A DNA stretch of 64,000 bases from assembly GCF_030253575.1 (NCBI RefSeq), contig NC_080559.1:11773501-11837500 (forward strand), given 5' to 3'. This DNA is from Rhododendron vialii. Taxonomy: Eukaryota > Streptophyta > Magnoliopsida > Ericales > Ericaceae. Position numbers and translations under genes: made by a program. The notes under the pieces are model-generated. The model searched no databases. It was not told the DNA's origin and saw only the letters and a program-made list of their open reading frames with translations. Below, piece by piece: positions 11,215 through 22,700 of the stretch. Within the stretch, counting starts at the first letter, position 1. The number at the start of each line of letters is the position of its first letter.

Positions 11215-12194
11215 TCTGACCAATCAACTTTTAATACAAAAATCACCATGGGAGCACAATGGTCAACGCATCCAAATTTTGGAGCAGGAATAATAAACAC
11301 GTATGGACATTCATAAAATTGAGAAATGTAGTCTTTGAGCATTTTCGCCCCATTATCCTGGTAGAACATCACGAATAAAGGTATTAATATATTATTTTAA
11401 TTCTATATACAGTGTAATTTATATAGATAGTTTTTTAGTATTTACCTTTAACATTAATTTCTTCAGATATGAACGGACACATTGTAAGATGAATTCTGCC
11501 TTCGTGTCCTTTACCAAGAGTTCCATTGAGCCAGTGGAGTCTTTTACAACCGTCTTTGCATTATACATACAATAAATGCAAATAAGTTGTATGTGTTACA
11601 TATAAGTTGTATTACTCATTAAAGATGTGTGGATTGATTACCTGGTTACAGTCTGCACATCTTCTCTGCCACAATGTTTACACATAAACCAGTCGTACTA
11701 ATTGTCAACTTGGTTATAGCATGTATTGCATAAATCAATCCATAGATGTTCAACATATATTTTTTCAATATGGCCAATAACGCGATAATAGTTTACCTAC
11801 AATAAATTTTCAAGTGTAGTTATATAATGATGCATGCCCAAATATTAACCATGAAATCATGTAGGGGAAAATGTTACATTGGTCCGAAACGCAAATTGGT
11901 TTATTCGAATTCTCCTGGCATTTGAAATTATTAATGCTTGTGGGAGCGAAAATCCATGTGTGCGGTTCCATGTTACCGACTTTTGTGCATTTTCGTCTTT
12001 TGCAAACCTAGATAAGCACGATTTTTTTAGAACAACTAATCGAACAAAAAATACTAATCTCCATATAGTTAAAGACTAAAAAACATACAAATTGATTTGC
12101 TCAATATCCAACTTACCATTCAGGAATCCCGTCTGTACGAATTGAGTGGTTAATGTATAATTTGCTCTTCTTGCAAGTGCTAAGGTACGGACCT
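11215..12194 (-). pseudogene. RPA70-like single-strand-binding protein gene, decayed
   Basis: Minus-strand exons can be read with GT-AG borders: about 12118-12194, 11878-12007, 11650-11796, 11446-11553 and 11215-11357 (stop at 11215-11217). The third reads C-x2-C, then YDWFMCKHCGRED, the four-Cys zinc ribbon of the C-terminal RPA1 DNA-binding domain. The fourth reads DSTGSMELLVKDTKAEFILQ, an OB-fold strand pattern, and the last continues the OB fold. A TAG falls in frame between the Cys pairs (DN-stop-YDW), so the copy is broken. RPA1 proteins bind single-stranded DNA; Helitron copies are thought to help rolling-circle transposition. Phases of the two upstream exons did not join cleanly, so those borders are tentative. 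Confidence 0.6.
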
Positions 12195-12399
12195 AGAAGT
12201 TAAAATTTCAAAATTATTAATCAGTTTTTTAAATTATTATTAAAAAAGTTCACACAAGTTCAAAGAAGTATTACCGTGAAAATCATCGACCTTCAACCCC
12301 GTAGCAAACAATATATTATTTTGGTGCAGAGTTTCATGTCATTGTTTTTATTCAAAAGAGTCTTACCCTAGTATCCCATAGCAGGTGTTGTTCTGATCG

Positions 12400-13897
12400 C
12401 TGAGCAGTGCTTTGCTTTAGGTTTCATTCTCGTTCCCGTCGCGCACGTTGTGCCAATGCCAATTTTGATATCTCTTTACCAACCTGTGGCTAAAGAGAGA
12501 AGCAGTATTACTTAAGGACCAATATTTTTTTTTTCAAATGAAAGGTAGAAGACATGTGTCATCGTGTGTTGTGTCAACGTGTGATACCTCAGAGTTTTCC
12601 TTTCCACTCCCTACATACGTTGGCTTCCTTTTCTTAGCCATTGCCCCTATTCTTTGTACATCCTGTTAAGAGACACATAAATGATATTACGGGTACTAAT
12701 CAGGGTTTGGCAGAACCTCCATATTTATATGGAGTTGCACCATAACTGAGAGTTGCCAAAGTACACTATGTCTCGTCATGAAGAAAACCAAACCCATCCA
12801 GCAGTGCATTCTTAATTGGTTTACTAAGAAACATCTATACATTTGCAGATTTGAACGATCATTCATTGCACAGGTTATCATGCTACCAGTTGAACACCTG
12901 AATCATTTTTTCCCCATGTATTTAACATAAAAATTATGGAATACATATTTGCTTACAGCAAGATGTACTCTAAACTACCTATAGGATTCATAAGCTGCAA
13001 TGTTGTACATCAGCATGTAGCTTATCACATAGCAAAACAATGTTTCTCTAGATGCCAAGGTCACAATTCTTCAACGTCTCGTGACCTAACTTTCCTCTAC
13101 TCACCTAATTCAACATCTGAAACTCAGGCGTCCAAAGTTGGGCCTACCAATAGAGGCCTCTTCCAGGTCACAGTAACAGTACAATCACTTGCTGCCTCAA
13201 ACACTACTTTGTCATGGTAACATCTTCTTTTCCCAGGAAAAAGGGCTGCCGTTAAGAAACTCATCAGAATTTCAGACAAACTAAAAACAAATGCAAGGTA
13301 GAAGACATGTGTCAATGTGATATACCTCAGAGTTTCCCTTTCCACTCCCTACATACACTGCCCCTATTCTTTGTATCTCATGTTAAGAAATATATAAATT
13401 GCAGTACGGGTACTAATTAGGTTTGCAAGAAACTCCACAATTATATGGAGACTTACCTCGGGAACATGTGCGACATGGTGGTCTTGCCCATCGGCTCTAA
13501 TATTCCCGTCTCGGAGAGGTTGAATCTTTACGTACAAAGTCAACAATTGAGAAAGAATTACATAAAAAAAACATGGGTAGAAAATGTAGATAGTCAAACA
13601 TGATTTTGATTATAAGAGTCTTACACTTGTATTTATCGGCGAGTGTTGTTCCGATCACCTTTCAGTGGTTTGCTTAAAAATACGTTCTCGTTCTCGTCGG
13701 GCACGTTGCGCTAGTGTTCCTTTTGATATATCTTTACCGGATTGTTCCTAAAATACGTGTATAAGCAAATTTGAGAAATTAGAATGTCGTTTAGCTAATT
13801 GACTATAAAGATAGAAGATAGAAGATACGTCAAAGGGAGATACCCGTGAATCTTTTTCTCCATTGCTAACATGTGTTGGCTTTCCTTTGCTGGTCAT
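12400..13897 (-). pseudogene. Duplicated 5' exons of the Helitron-borne gene
   Basis: On the minus strand a first exon starts at ATG 13897 (MTSKGKPTHVSNGEKDSR, then GTATCT donor), followed by an exon reading SGKDISKGTLAQRARRERER. A second version starts at ATG 12641 (MAKKRKPTYVGSGKENSE, then GTATCA donor), followed by GKEISKLALAQRARREREC-type sequence ending in a stop. A third copy of the first exon at about 13330-13365 has lost its start codon region. The basic AQRARRERER stretch suggests a nuclear or nucleic-acid-binding N-terminus. I do not recognise the family. Which copy, if any, fed the RPA-like exons downstream is unclear. Confidence 0.45.
12538..13455. repeat. Direct duplication, copies ~12538-12740 and ~13293-13455
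   Basis: Both copies share 'ggtagaagacatgtgtca', the 'cctttccactccctacata' stretch, 'cccctattctttgta' and 'acgggtactaat'. The second copy lacks about 26 bp that in the first copy contain the minus-strand start codon region. Period is about 730-755 bp. Confidence 0.7.
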
Positions 13898-14858
13898 TGC
13901 CTAATGCAAAAAGACAAAAAAAAAAAAAAAATCACAAACCAAGATTGGGAAGAAAATATTGAAATAGTGGCTCCTTATATACTATTGATATGGGGCAGAC
14001 CACCGCCTTGAAACGGCAAAAACAGAGTCATTTGTGGGGTGCTATACAATATAATATTACTCACTTAAGTCTCTCACAAATGGAGTACTAAAAGACAATG
14101 GTGCACTCTGCTGGTGTGAACCGATGGAATAGAAAAGCAACTGACCCACTATGCCATTCAACTAATGAATTATGACAGAGCAATTCTATTTGTATGAGGC
14201 ATTTTTACAAACACCTTGGATGCATTAAAATAAGGAACTTCCGGTTTGCCCGAAGACTACCGCCTGAACATACCGATTACAAATTGGGTACACGCAATGC
14301 ATGTGCAAGTTGGTCCTATCCTATACTGCAACTAAACATGTGAACATGGCGTGAATCAAAGAACTGGAAAAATCATTTGATACGAAAACAATACAATTGG
14401 ATTATATAACGTACAGGGCATGAATCAACATTGCACAAAAAAAAATATCAATAATTACCTATTATAGGAGTTAGTCAACAATTTGCCTCTGTACGTAATC
14501 TATATAATCCGTAATTGTCTCTCACTTGTCAGGGACGAAAACGAAATTGTTTAGCATTCTGGGATATAGGTATAATCAGCGTGATGGGAGGAGGCGGAGG
14601 AAGGCCGTATTCGGAGAGAGAGGGTTTGGAAATCAAATCGTATTCTCGTATTCGCAGAGAGAGAGAGAGAGGTTTGGAAATGGAAATCGGATTTCCAAAA
14701 TAGAAAATAGAAGGGGAATGTGTGATTAGAAAATGGTCAAAAAAAGTTATCAATTTACGGACATGCCATTTTGTAGAATGGAGGGTAGAGATTTATGCAG
14801 GAGGAAGAGATAAATCTGGAGCGTTGGTTATCTTTTGGATTCAAACACTGCTCTGTTT

Positions 14859-14861
<3 letters not shown>

Positions 14862-14946
<85 letters not shown>
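14862..14946 (+). repeat. (AT)n(AC)n compound microsatellite
   Basis: About 28 AT units followed by about 14 AC units. Several apparent open frames here are artefacts of the repeat. Confidence 0.95.
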
Positions 14947-14949
<3 letters not shown>

Positions 14950-16440
14950 GCACAAATCATACACTCATCCCTCAAATGCAACACTTTAACACATTAACCC
15001 CAATTCTCGATTTCCCAAATCAATTTCCTCCTTTTATTTCTTGTAAAACATTTAAATCAATTTTGCAAATTTACGGGTCTTTGCACTTATTCTCCATAGC
15101 TATCCGTAAAAGTAATTCAATTCAGATCATACAAACAATACCTCAATTTCGCCACTTTAGAGGGTAAAAAATAAAAATAAGAAAAATAAACTTCGTACAA
15201 ATTTAGAACTTTATGGCGTTGCCTAAACGTTTATGGTAGATTACTTTCTTAAATTAGCATGATTTGAAATACTAGCTAGTTATATTTTTCACTTATTTCA
15301 AAATTCTAAATGGATAGTTGTTTTTCTTTTTTACTAGCCGTTCTTGTACAAGAGAACATAATAAGAGAGGAGAAATGAGTCATGAGGGAATGCCAAATGA
15401 AATTTTAACTTAGAAAAAAAGAAAGTACATTTACTATACTATATACTATATGAAGACGTAACGAGCCGAGGTTTTTTTAAATTATAAAAGCCATAAATAA
15501 TAAGAAAATAAGGTTTATATACTATGTAAGTCTGTAATTATGTACATCAATTAAGATTTTCTAAACCCGATGAAGCAAAATGTAGTGAATAAATCATTCA
15601 CAATCTTATCGTTATTCTTTGGTCACTTATGACTTAAATATTAATCCTTTCTCGTAGGGTGACATATGTTTTCATCCCTATCATTTTTTGAAGTTATGTT
15701 TTCATCCCAACATTTGAATAAACCTAAAATTGCTACTTTATTTTTGACTAAATTCCTTGATGTGTATGTGCGAACAAGATGATTATTTAATTAGACCTTA
15801 TTCTTAAGATGTTATTGGATCGAGATATATAGATCCATATATAGTTTAATGTGGCCGTGAGACCAATAAATCTTTCACATACCGTGAACTTTTAATCAAG
15901 CTAATAGCAGCATTTAAGCTTTTAATCAAAATAGGTGAATTTCTTAAGTATCAGAGGTTTCAAAAAAACATAATCACATTGGCTCATAATACACACATTA
16001 TTATAATTAGTATTTTTTTCCCTTTCCAATTAAGCACGATTTGCACTTAAAAATATATGCCATGCTTCCTCTATATATCGTCTGTATATTTGCAATTGGT
16101 GATCAAAATTAATACAATCATTTTTATGCAAACTAGAAATATAAATTGAACCAGCTTGATACTACTACTATTTTTTATTTTTTTGGCAACTATAACACCC
16201 CACATTCATAATTAGAGCATTATCTAATTTTCAAATTGAAACAAATTTTATCTTTTTTTGATAAAGAAATATATATAGGAGTACATAAAAAAAAACAAAA
16301 AACCATGCAAAAATAGTTTAGGTGTTTTGCGCCACGCGTTGAGGTGGTGAGTGGGGAAAGAGGAAGAAGAACAACACAGGTGGTGGTGTGTAACGGTGAG
16401 AGCCCAGAAAAGAAAGAACCAACAAAAAGCCCTTTCAACT
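14950..16440. other. Intergenic, no gene seen
   Basis: AT-rich sequence upstream of the presumed TKI1 leader. No recognisable gene or element boundary. The last 120 bp (16320-16440) are more GC-balanced and may hold the TKI1 promoter. Confidence 0.45.
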
Positions 16441-16563
16441 TTTAGTTTGAAAATTTAGTATAATTTGGGGTTAGGGTTTGCCTTCCGGTTTTCAACTTTG
16501 ATTCTGCATACCATTTGCAATTCCGCTCTGCTTTGTTTCTCTCTCCTCCCTCTCCTGCTCGCT
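16441..16563 (+). promoter_or_regulatory. Probable TKI1 non-coding first exon
   Basis: A sharp change to leader-like sequence starts here (GGGGTTAGGGTTTGCC, then a pyrimidine-rich stretch), typical of plant 5' leaders. CTCGCTG followed by GTACTC at 16564 would serve as a donor, with the acceptor at 19661-19663 (CCTTCAG) just before the coding exon. This gives a leader intron of about 3.1 kb. No transcript evidence is available; a closer leader is possible. Confidence 0.35.
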
Positions 16564-16564
16564 G

Positions 16565-16567
<3 letters not shown>

Positions 16568-16648
<81 letters not shown>
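16568..16648 (+). repeat. (CT)n(TA)n microsatellite
   Basis: About 26 CT units then about 13 TA units, immediately after the presumed leader exon. CT tracts near plant transcription starts are common. Confidence 0.95.
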
Positions 16649-16651
<3 letters not shown>

Positions 16652-17076
16652 GTATGTATAGGTCTCGATTTCTGCATGTATATGATAAAGAAAGCCGCGA
16701 GTTGTGTTTCTAGGGTTTTGAACTATGTAAGAGGGATCCGGCTTCTGGGAATTTTTGGTGATTGAATTTGACTTCTGTTTAGGGAATTAGCTCTGTAGAT
16801 TCAAAGGAGATTTGAGGCTTTGCCAATTCGGTTCATAGGTGGTTTGAAAACCTTTATCTCCGTATTTTTAGAATTCTTTCCTTCTGGTTTTAGTTTCTTT
16901 TTCTAATGATAGATTGCTGTTTGTAATGCTGCTAATGCATTCTAGTTTGCTGAACTTTCTTTGCATGATGATTGTTGGGGTGAGATTTGGGTTACCGCAT
17001 TCAACCTGTATGATTGGATTTTGCATGAAGATGGTTATTAGATCATACAGTTCATGTTTGAAATATATCTGCCAGT

Positions 17077-17530
17077 AGTTGCTGGAAATTCGCGCCTTGC
17101 TTTCGTGGGTGTTGTTTTTAGTTGCCGTAAGTTCATGCCTTGCTAAGTTAGGCGACTGGTGCTGCTTTTTTAAAACCTTGGATAACATTCAATCTGCAAT
17201 ATTGAGTTTTCTAGTTGCCGGAAATTCACGCCTTGCTTTCCTGGTTGTTTTTTAGTTGTCGTAAGTTTGCACCTTGCTAAGGTAGGCGACTGGTGTCGCT
17301 TTTTTAAAACCTTGGATAACATTCAATGTGCAATATTGGCACCTTGTTTTCTAGTTGCCGGAAATTCACGGCTTGCTTTCCTGGGTAAGATGATTCACTG
17401 GGTGTTTACTTCTTCGTTGCCCGAAATTAGCCGACTGGTTGTTGCTTTTCTATAACCTTGGATAACATTCGATCTGCGACATTTGCGCCTTGTTTTTTAG
17501 CTGCCGGAAATTCGCTTCTTGCTTAGTTTG
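17077..17530 (+). repeat. Degenerate ~140-bp tandem repeat, about 3.2 units
   Basis: The phrase GTTGCCGGAAATTCACGCC, with variants, recurs at about 17077, 17214, 17354 and 17501. The phrase 'aaccttggataacattc' recurs at about 17176, 17314 and 17455. Units differ by substitutions and small gaps. The array lies in the presumed leader intron of TKI1. Confidence 0.75.
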
Positions 17531-17984
17531 GCTATATTGGATGTTATGGATCCAGATAAGGTTTCACCTCATTTAATGCATTGAGCGGTTATAAAGAGAT
17601 GTTATCCAGGTTTTGAAATGCAAGCATTACCATAGTTGCCTTGACCACCTATTTTGACTGGTTGTGGGATGATTAAAAATTTCGGCCTAACTGGCCATTA
17701 AAGAAGCTAACAGTACCTTTATACCTGTATCAGTTGTTTTGGCAGTTATGGTAATTGGTATGTAATAGTGTATGCCATCAGGGTGATCTTTTTTTCCCGT
17801 CTCTCTTTATTGCATGCGTTCTGAAGGAACCACTCTCTTATGCTCCGAAAATCCCTTTAATGATCAATACGAAATTGGAAGACGAATCCACAAATCTAAA
17901 ACTATCTAAGTACCCGTACTTTATTAAAATTGTACGACTGGTTATTCTATTTGAGGTATCTGCATGTGTCCCTCGAATTATTTA

Positions 17985-18218
17985 CTCCCTCCATTCCAAA
18001 ATGAGTGACCTTTTTGGAAAAGTGTGTCATTTTCAATTACTTATATCGTTCAATATGAATGTTAAAATTTTTGTAATATGGATTTTGTTTGATAGATTTT
18101 AATTAGTTCTATTAAACAAAGTTTTCAAAATCACATAAAACTTCATAAATCGAAAGATATAAGCATTTTAAAATGACATGGAGTCCCAAAAAGGTCACTC
18201 ATTTTGGAACGGAGGGAG
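17985..18218. mobile_element. Stowaway MITE (234 bp)
   Basis: Inverted ends: CTCCCTCCATTCCAAAATGA, continuing GTGACCTTTTTGG, and on the right CCAAAAAGGTCACTC then ATTTTGGAACGGAGGGAG. TA flanks both sides (17983-17984 and 18219-18220). Terminal repeats exceed 30 bp with two mismatches. Terminal sequence and TA target are diagnostic. It lies in the presumed TKI1 leader intron. Confidence 0.92.
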
Positions 18219-19663
18219 TATATTTTTTCTTAACCTGCATTTTTTGTTGGAGGTAAGATTTTCCAAAAAAGTTAGGATCCTTCTTTCCTGTTCAGGACAA
18301 GCGTATATTGAAACAAGACACGACTTTATAACGCTATAGTCATTAGTCACAAAACTTGTAACGAGAAAAGGATGCATTGTGAATTTGTGGCGCTGGAAAT
18401 CATTCAATGTTGCAGAAAATAAAATAAATCTCTTCGTCACAACTTGAAAAAAAGTCTAATTTCTACATATATCATTTTCTAATTAAAAAAAAAACTGCCC
18501 AAAGCTTCTAAAAAGCATTTAAAGCCTAATAGATAAGATGCTGAAAAAATGCATACAATAAGTTTTTGCAAGGTAAATGTAATAGAAAATTCGTGGCTTC
18601 TGTTGCTGCAACTGTTACCCTGTGCTTTTACGTTCCGGAACTGTGTCGTAGCCGCCATTGCCATCATGGAAACTGCAACCTCTACATGAAATCTTGACAA
18701 TATCTGGGTGCCGACTTCTTTTCTATTTGCCAAGGAAATCAGGGAAATCGGTGACAGAAGAAGTAATGAAGGATACACAGGGATTTAAAGTGTCTTCTTT
18801 GTGTGCTCGTTTTCAGTTGAATTTTTTTTCCAATAACTATGCAAAACACTTGAATTAGGAATGCTAGACCAGGACTATTTTTATTTTCCTGTTATGTTGT
18901 CTATCTCTCCCTACTGTGACTCTTTTTCCTTTGTTAGGGCCATATATGCTTTCTCCAAAGTCCAAACCTCCATGGTAGGCAGTTTTAGGGTCGGGGGAGA
19001 CAGAACATTTGTATGTTCTATAAGGTAATTGATCTCCTAATAAGATGATATTGTAGATCAAAGTACGCTTTTACATGCCAATCCTTAGTAGCAGGATCCT
19101 TCTAAAATGGGTGCGCTTCCAAGACGGGAACTCAAATCGGCGCTCCCAAGACGGGAGTTTATTGGGCGGTTAAGGCAACTATTCTCATACTCTTATTGTG
19201 GAAATAAATGAAAATCTTATCACTCAAGAAGTTTTGCAAATTGAAAATATCTAACTTCCTATAAGTACCCTTTAAGATCGTGAAAATTCTCATAAGTAAT
19301 CACTTTTCCTTCAATGGTTAAATATTTAAAGATACTTTATATACGTATTTGTATGAAATCTATATACACTCCTTAGGCGTTCTCAACCTCAGGAGCTTCT
19401 AGGTGCCTCCGCTCCCCCGCACCCGCTTCGTGCTACTAAGTGCCAATCTATCTTTCCTGGTGTTATTATTTGATTTTCACATATGCCAAATGAACCTTTC
19501 TTTGTAAATCATTTTTGGTTCTGGTTGGTTGGTTGTGGGATGATGTAGGTAGGTAGGGAGGGAGGGATAGGTTGTGACATGCATTTTGGTTGAGTATGTT
19601 CTACTACGTGTTTGACCTCATAATAAGCTGATCTTCTGTCTTAAATAATTGCTGTGCCTTCAG

Positions 19664-19772
19664 ATCCAAGCCATTTTCCCTTGTGTTGTTATTGGGGTTG
19701 CCTTGAGACAATGCGCTAATTTGAAGGACAAAGGGGTTCCAGACTTCAAGGGCATGGAAACTTAGTATTCCA
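19664..19772 (+). promoter_or_regulatory. TKI1 5' leader exon part with two minimal uORFs
   Basis: The stretch between the acceptor CCTTCAG (19657-19663) and the coding ATG contains ATG CGC TAA (19711-19719) and ATG GAA ACT TAG (19754-19765). The second ends seven bases before the coding ATG at 19773. Both lie in the leader whichever upstream exon is used, provided this acceptor is correct. Such minimal uORFs would be expected to lower translation of the main frame. Confidence 0.5.
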
Positions 19773-22700
19773 ATGGAGCCACAAGTCACCTTGGACAGTG
19801 AAGCATGCCTCCATCCTGTGAATACCCTGATTAAGGATGGTGATTGTGTTGTAACCACGTCCTTTCAAAACCATGATGTGCAGCTGCCAGGTGTAGTTTT
19901 GTGCTTGTTATTTTGTAGCCATATTATTTGTCTTAGTGGAGGTGCTTTGCAATGTATCATTTAGTTGTTAATTGGAAATTGTACCCCTCATTGGCTTACA
20001 GTTCCAAATGTGGCAAAAAAACAAACACGACAATGGGCTGCTTGGACACGTCAAGAGGAAGAAAGTTTCTTCACTGCATTACGGCAAGTTGGCAAGGTAG
20101 GTTTTTGTTTATATGATTTAGGGTTTGGATGTTTTCTCGGTGTAACTTTATTAAATGTACAATGCCTTTGGACAGAATTTCGAGAAAATCACTTGTCGAG
20201 TTCAAAGTAAAAACAAGGATCAGGTAACTTGTTTTAAGACGGAGTTCTGATTGCTTGAATTTGATGATTTCTCTATCTTGGCTGTTCTGTTCTCATCAGT
20301 ATTTTGATGTTTCTAATTTGGCGTTTTGCAGGTCAGACATTATTACTATCGCCTTGTAAGGCGTATGAACAAATTACTGGGTCCCAGCCTCTGTCTTGAT
20401 GCGAAAAACTCTAAAGATACTAATGCTGCAATGCTTAGATGGTAACTAGCAACCAACCTGTACTTAATGTCTCTTTGTTTTATATATATTGGTAGTAAGA
20501 TAGCTTAAAAATTTTATTGATCCGGAACTAGATTTTGTGCCTCGTCTCTTGATGGTTATATTGCTAAGCTGATTTTGCTTGCCTAGGTAAGTAACTAATA
20601 TACAAAAGAGGCTGATTCGTGGGATTAAGCCCTTTTCTATCTAGTGAATGGGTTTCCACGGCTTTCAGGTCAACCTGCGAAGTTTTCATAAAACTAGGCG
20701 GATGCACATTGCTGATTGCTGCTATTGTATTCTGCCACTTGTCAATATGATGTATGTTTTGAAAACCATAAAATTCATGGAGTTAGGAGAGGGACGTTGG
20801 AAAAAATGGGAAAAGGAAATAGTAGGACTCAAGTGGCATGAACTTAGGAACGCATGAAATTTGGCAGGTTGATAGGTAATTCAGTGGAGATCAAGATTCA
20901 TGGCTTTGCTATGGACTTTGCCAGAATTCTGAGCACCCCATCGTCTTAGGTGAATTTAGTGATTTTTCCGTTTTTGAGTCCTGCTAATCACAGCCCAAGG
21001 TTGGGTGGATAACCTCTATTGATCTATAGAAAGTGCAGTAAATGTCTACAAGTGTGTAGGTATTTGGAAAAGCGCTTTGGACAATTGAGAAATATTTTGG
21101 CATTATTCTCACCTTAACAAGATCGTTGTTGTTTTAAGAAAAATCTCTTTCTCTATTTACTTCGAGTAGAAAAGTCTGTGATGCAATTCTGTCGATCCTG
21201 CCTTGATTGTCGAACTAAAATTTAATTGTTCGTTTGTTACCTTTACTGTTTTCCCCATCTTGATTATGTCGTAGGAGTCTTGGCCTATACTCGTTGCTTA
21301 ACCATCTCAGTGTTCTAGTTAGATTGAAAATCCATTAGGGCAACTAAATCTGTTTATTCGAATTTCTGCTTTCTTTTAGGAATCTAGAGGACTAGTAGTT
21401 TATTAGCAATAAGCCTATGACCCTAAATTTGCTTTTGTTTTATATTCTTTTACTGGCTTTTCGACTTAGATGGTTGATGACCAGCTGAGGTAGCACATGT
21501 TTCTATGCCTTTGAATCTGCAATCTCATTTTTAAAGGTGAAAGGACCATTCAAGTATGATCTAGGCATGTAGGGCTACCTGTTAGCTATGACATGTGAAC
21601 ACTTCTATGGTAATTCAAACATTAGCTAGGCCTATTTGTAAATCTTGGCCTTTTGTCACTGGTGCTATTAGTATTAGTAAGCAGCATTTGATACATGCAC
21701 ATTTTAGGAAGTGCTGATGGTTAAGTGTTGCAGAGAACTAGAGAAGTTTGATAAACATGAGTTATTAGTAAGGGTATATTTTCCAAGTATGATTGGATCT
21801 GGTTTTCAACTAAAGATTGTGCGACTTCGATACAGGTGGTCTTTACTCGAAAAGTATAGCTGTAAAGCCTCAAAGCTTCATCTGAAGCCTCGAAGGTTCA
21901 AGATATTTATAGAGACCTTGGTTAGTTTGGGCAATCAGTACTCCTTGAATAATGTTCTGTATGTGAAACTTTATTACTTCTGTAATTTTGACTTCTTTAT
22001 CTTTCATGAAGGAGAACCAACTCTTGAAAGATCGGAAGAAGGGTAAACGGAAACAGCCTTCTCAGGGGGAAAACTGTGCTCCCACAATTCCAACAACTAT
22101 CTCGAACCAGGGCAAACCATCAGGACATGACGACACTCGTGCAGTTAAATTGGTGGTTATGGACAATGAGAATATTAAACAAATAGGACCTTTGAAAGGA
22201 CCTTCCGTAAGGCGCAATGTTAATGTTGGAATCAACCGCAGCATCTGCAAAGGAGACTCATTTCCACCAAAAACAGTTAGGCAGCGGCGGAGACCAGGTA
22301 TTTTTTAATTTCTATTGTAGTCTAGGAATTCGGTGGTGGTTGTTTCCTACTTTTTCCCCTGAAGGTATGAATGTGGAACGCAAGGATACAGAATGAACCC
22401 ACATTTTAACCTTGTTAAGCACTTTGTCTACTGATGACAGTCCGAAGTTGAAATTGAACTTTATATCCTTTGGTTTGTGCTATGGTAGGAAACTTTGGAT
22501 TTAGTAAGCGCTTACACTTCGTGCTCTTCCTTCTGTTTGTTCGACTCCCCTTTATAGAAATACAAGAATGATTTTATCCTTGCGTTGTCCATTTGTTTAC
22601 CTAATAAACAGGAGGATATAAAGAAAAGTTGGACACGTGCTGGCATGTAAAATGCGTCTCTACTATAAACGTAGGCTGATCTACTGCCTCAGAAACCTGA

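Larger units (their letters stand above)
10733..14860 (-). mobile_element. Helitron, minus orientation; 3' end certain, 5' end not located
   Basis: Read on the minus strand, the element ends with a GC-rich hairpin (GCCGTGCC, loop, GGCACGGGC), about ten bases, then CTAG (10733-10736) directly followed by T. This is the standard Helitron 3' terminus inserted between A and T. It carries a minus-strand replication-protein-A-like pseudogene, a gene class that plant Helitrons commonly carry. No Rep/helicase domain was recognised. The 5' TC end was not found; 14860 is only the start of the AT/AC tract beyond the last gene-like leader. A related terminus lies at 53148. Confidence 0.65.

Noticed and set aside
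14722..15167. Open frames rich in IYIYIY and THTHTH
   Set aside because: Direct translation of the (AT)n(AC)n tract; not coding.
21711..21835. Possible alternative exon upstream of TKI1 exon 5
   Set aside because: The frame opens here, but joining exon 4 (ending 20441) to 21836 gives the conserved LRWWSLLEKY sequence in phase, so the upstream part is intronic.
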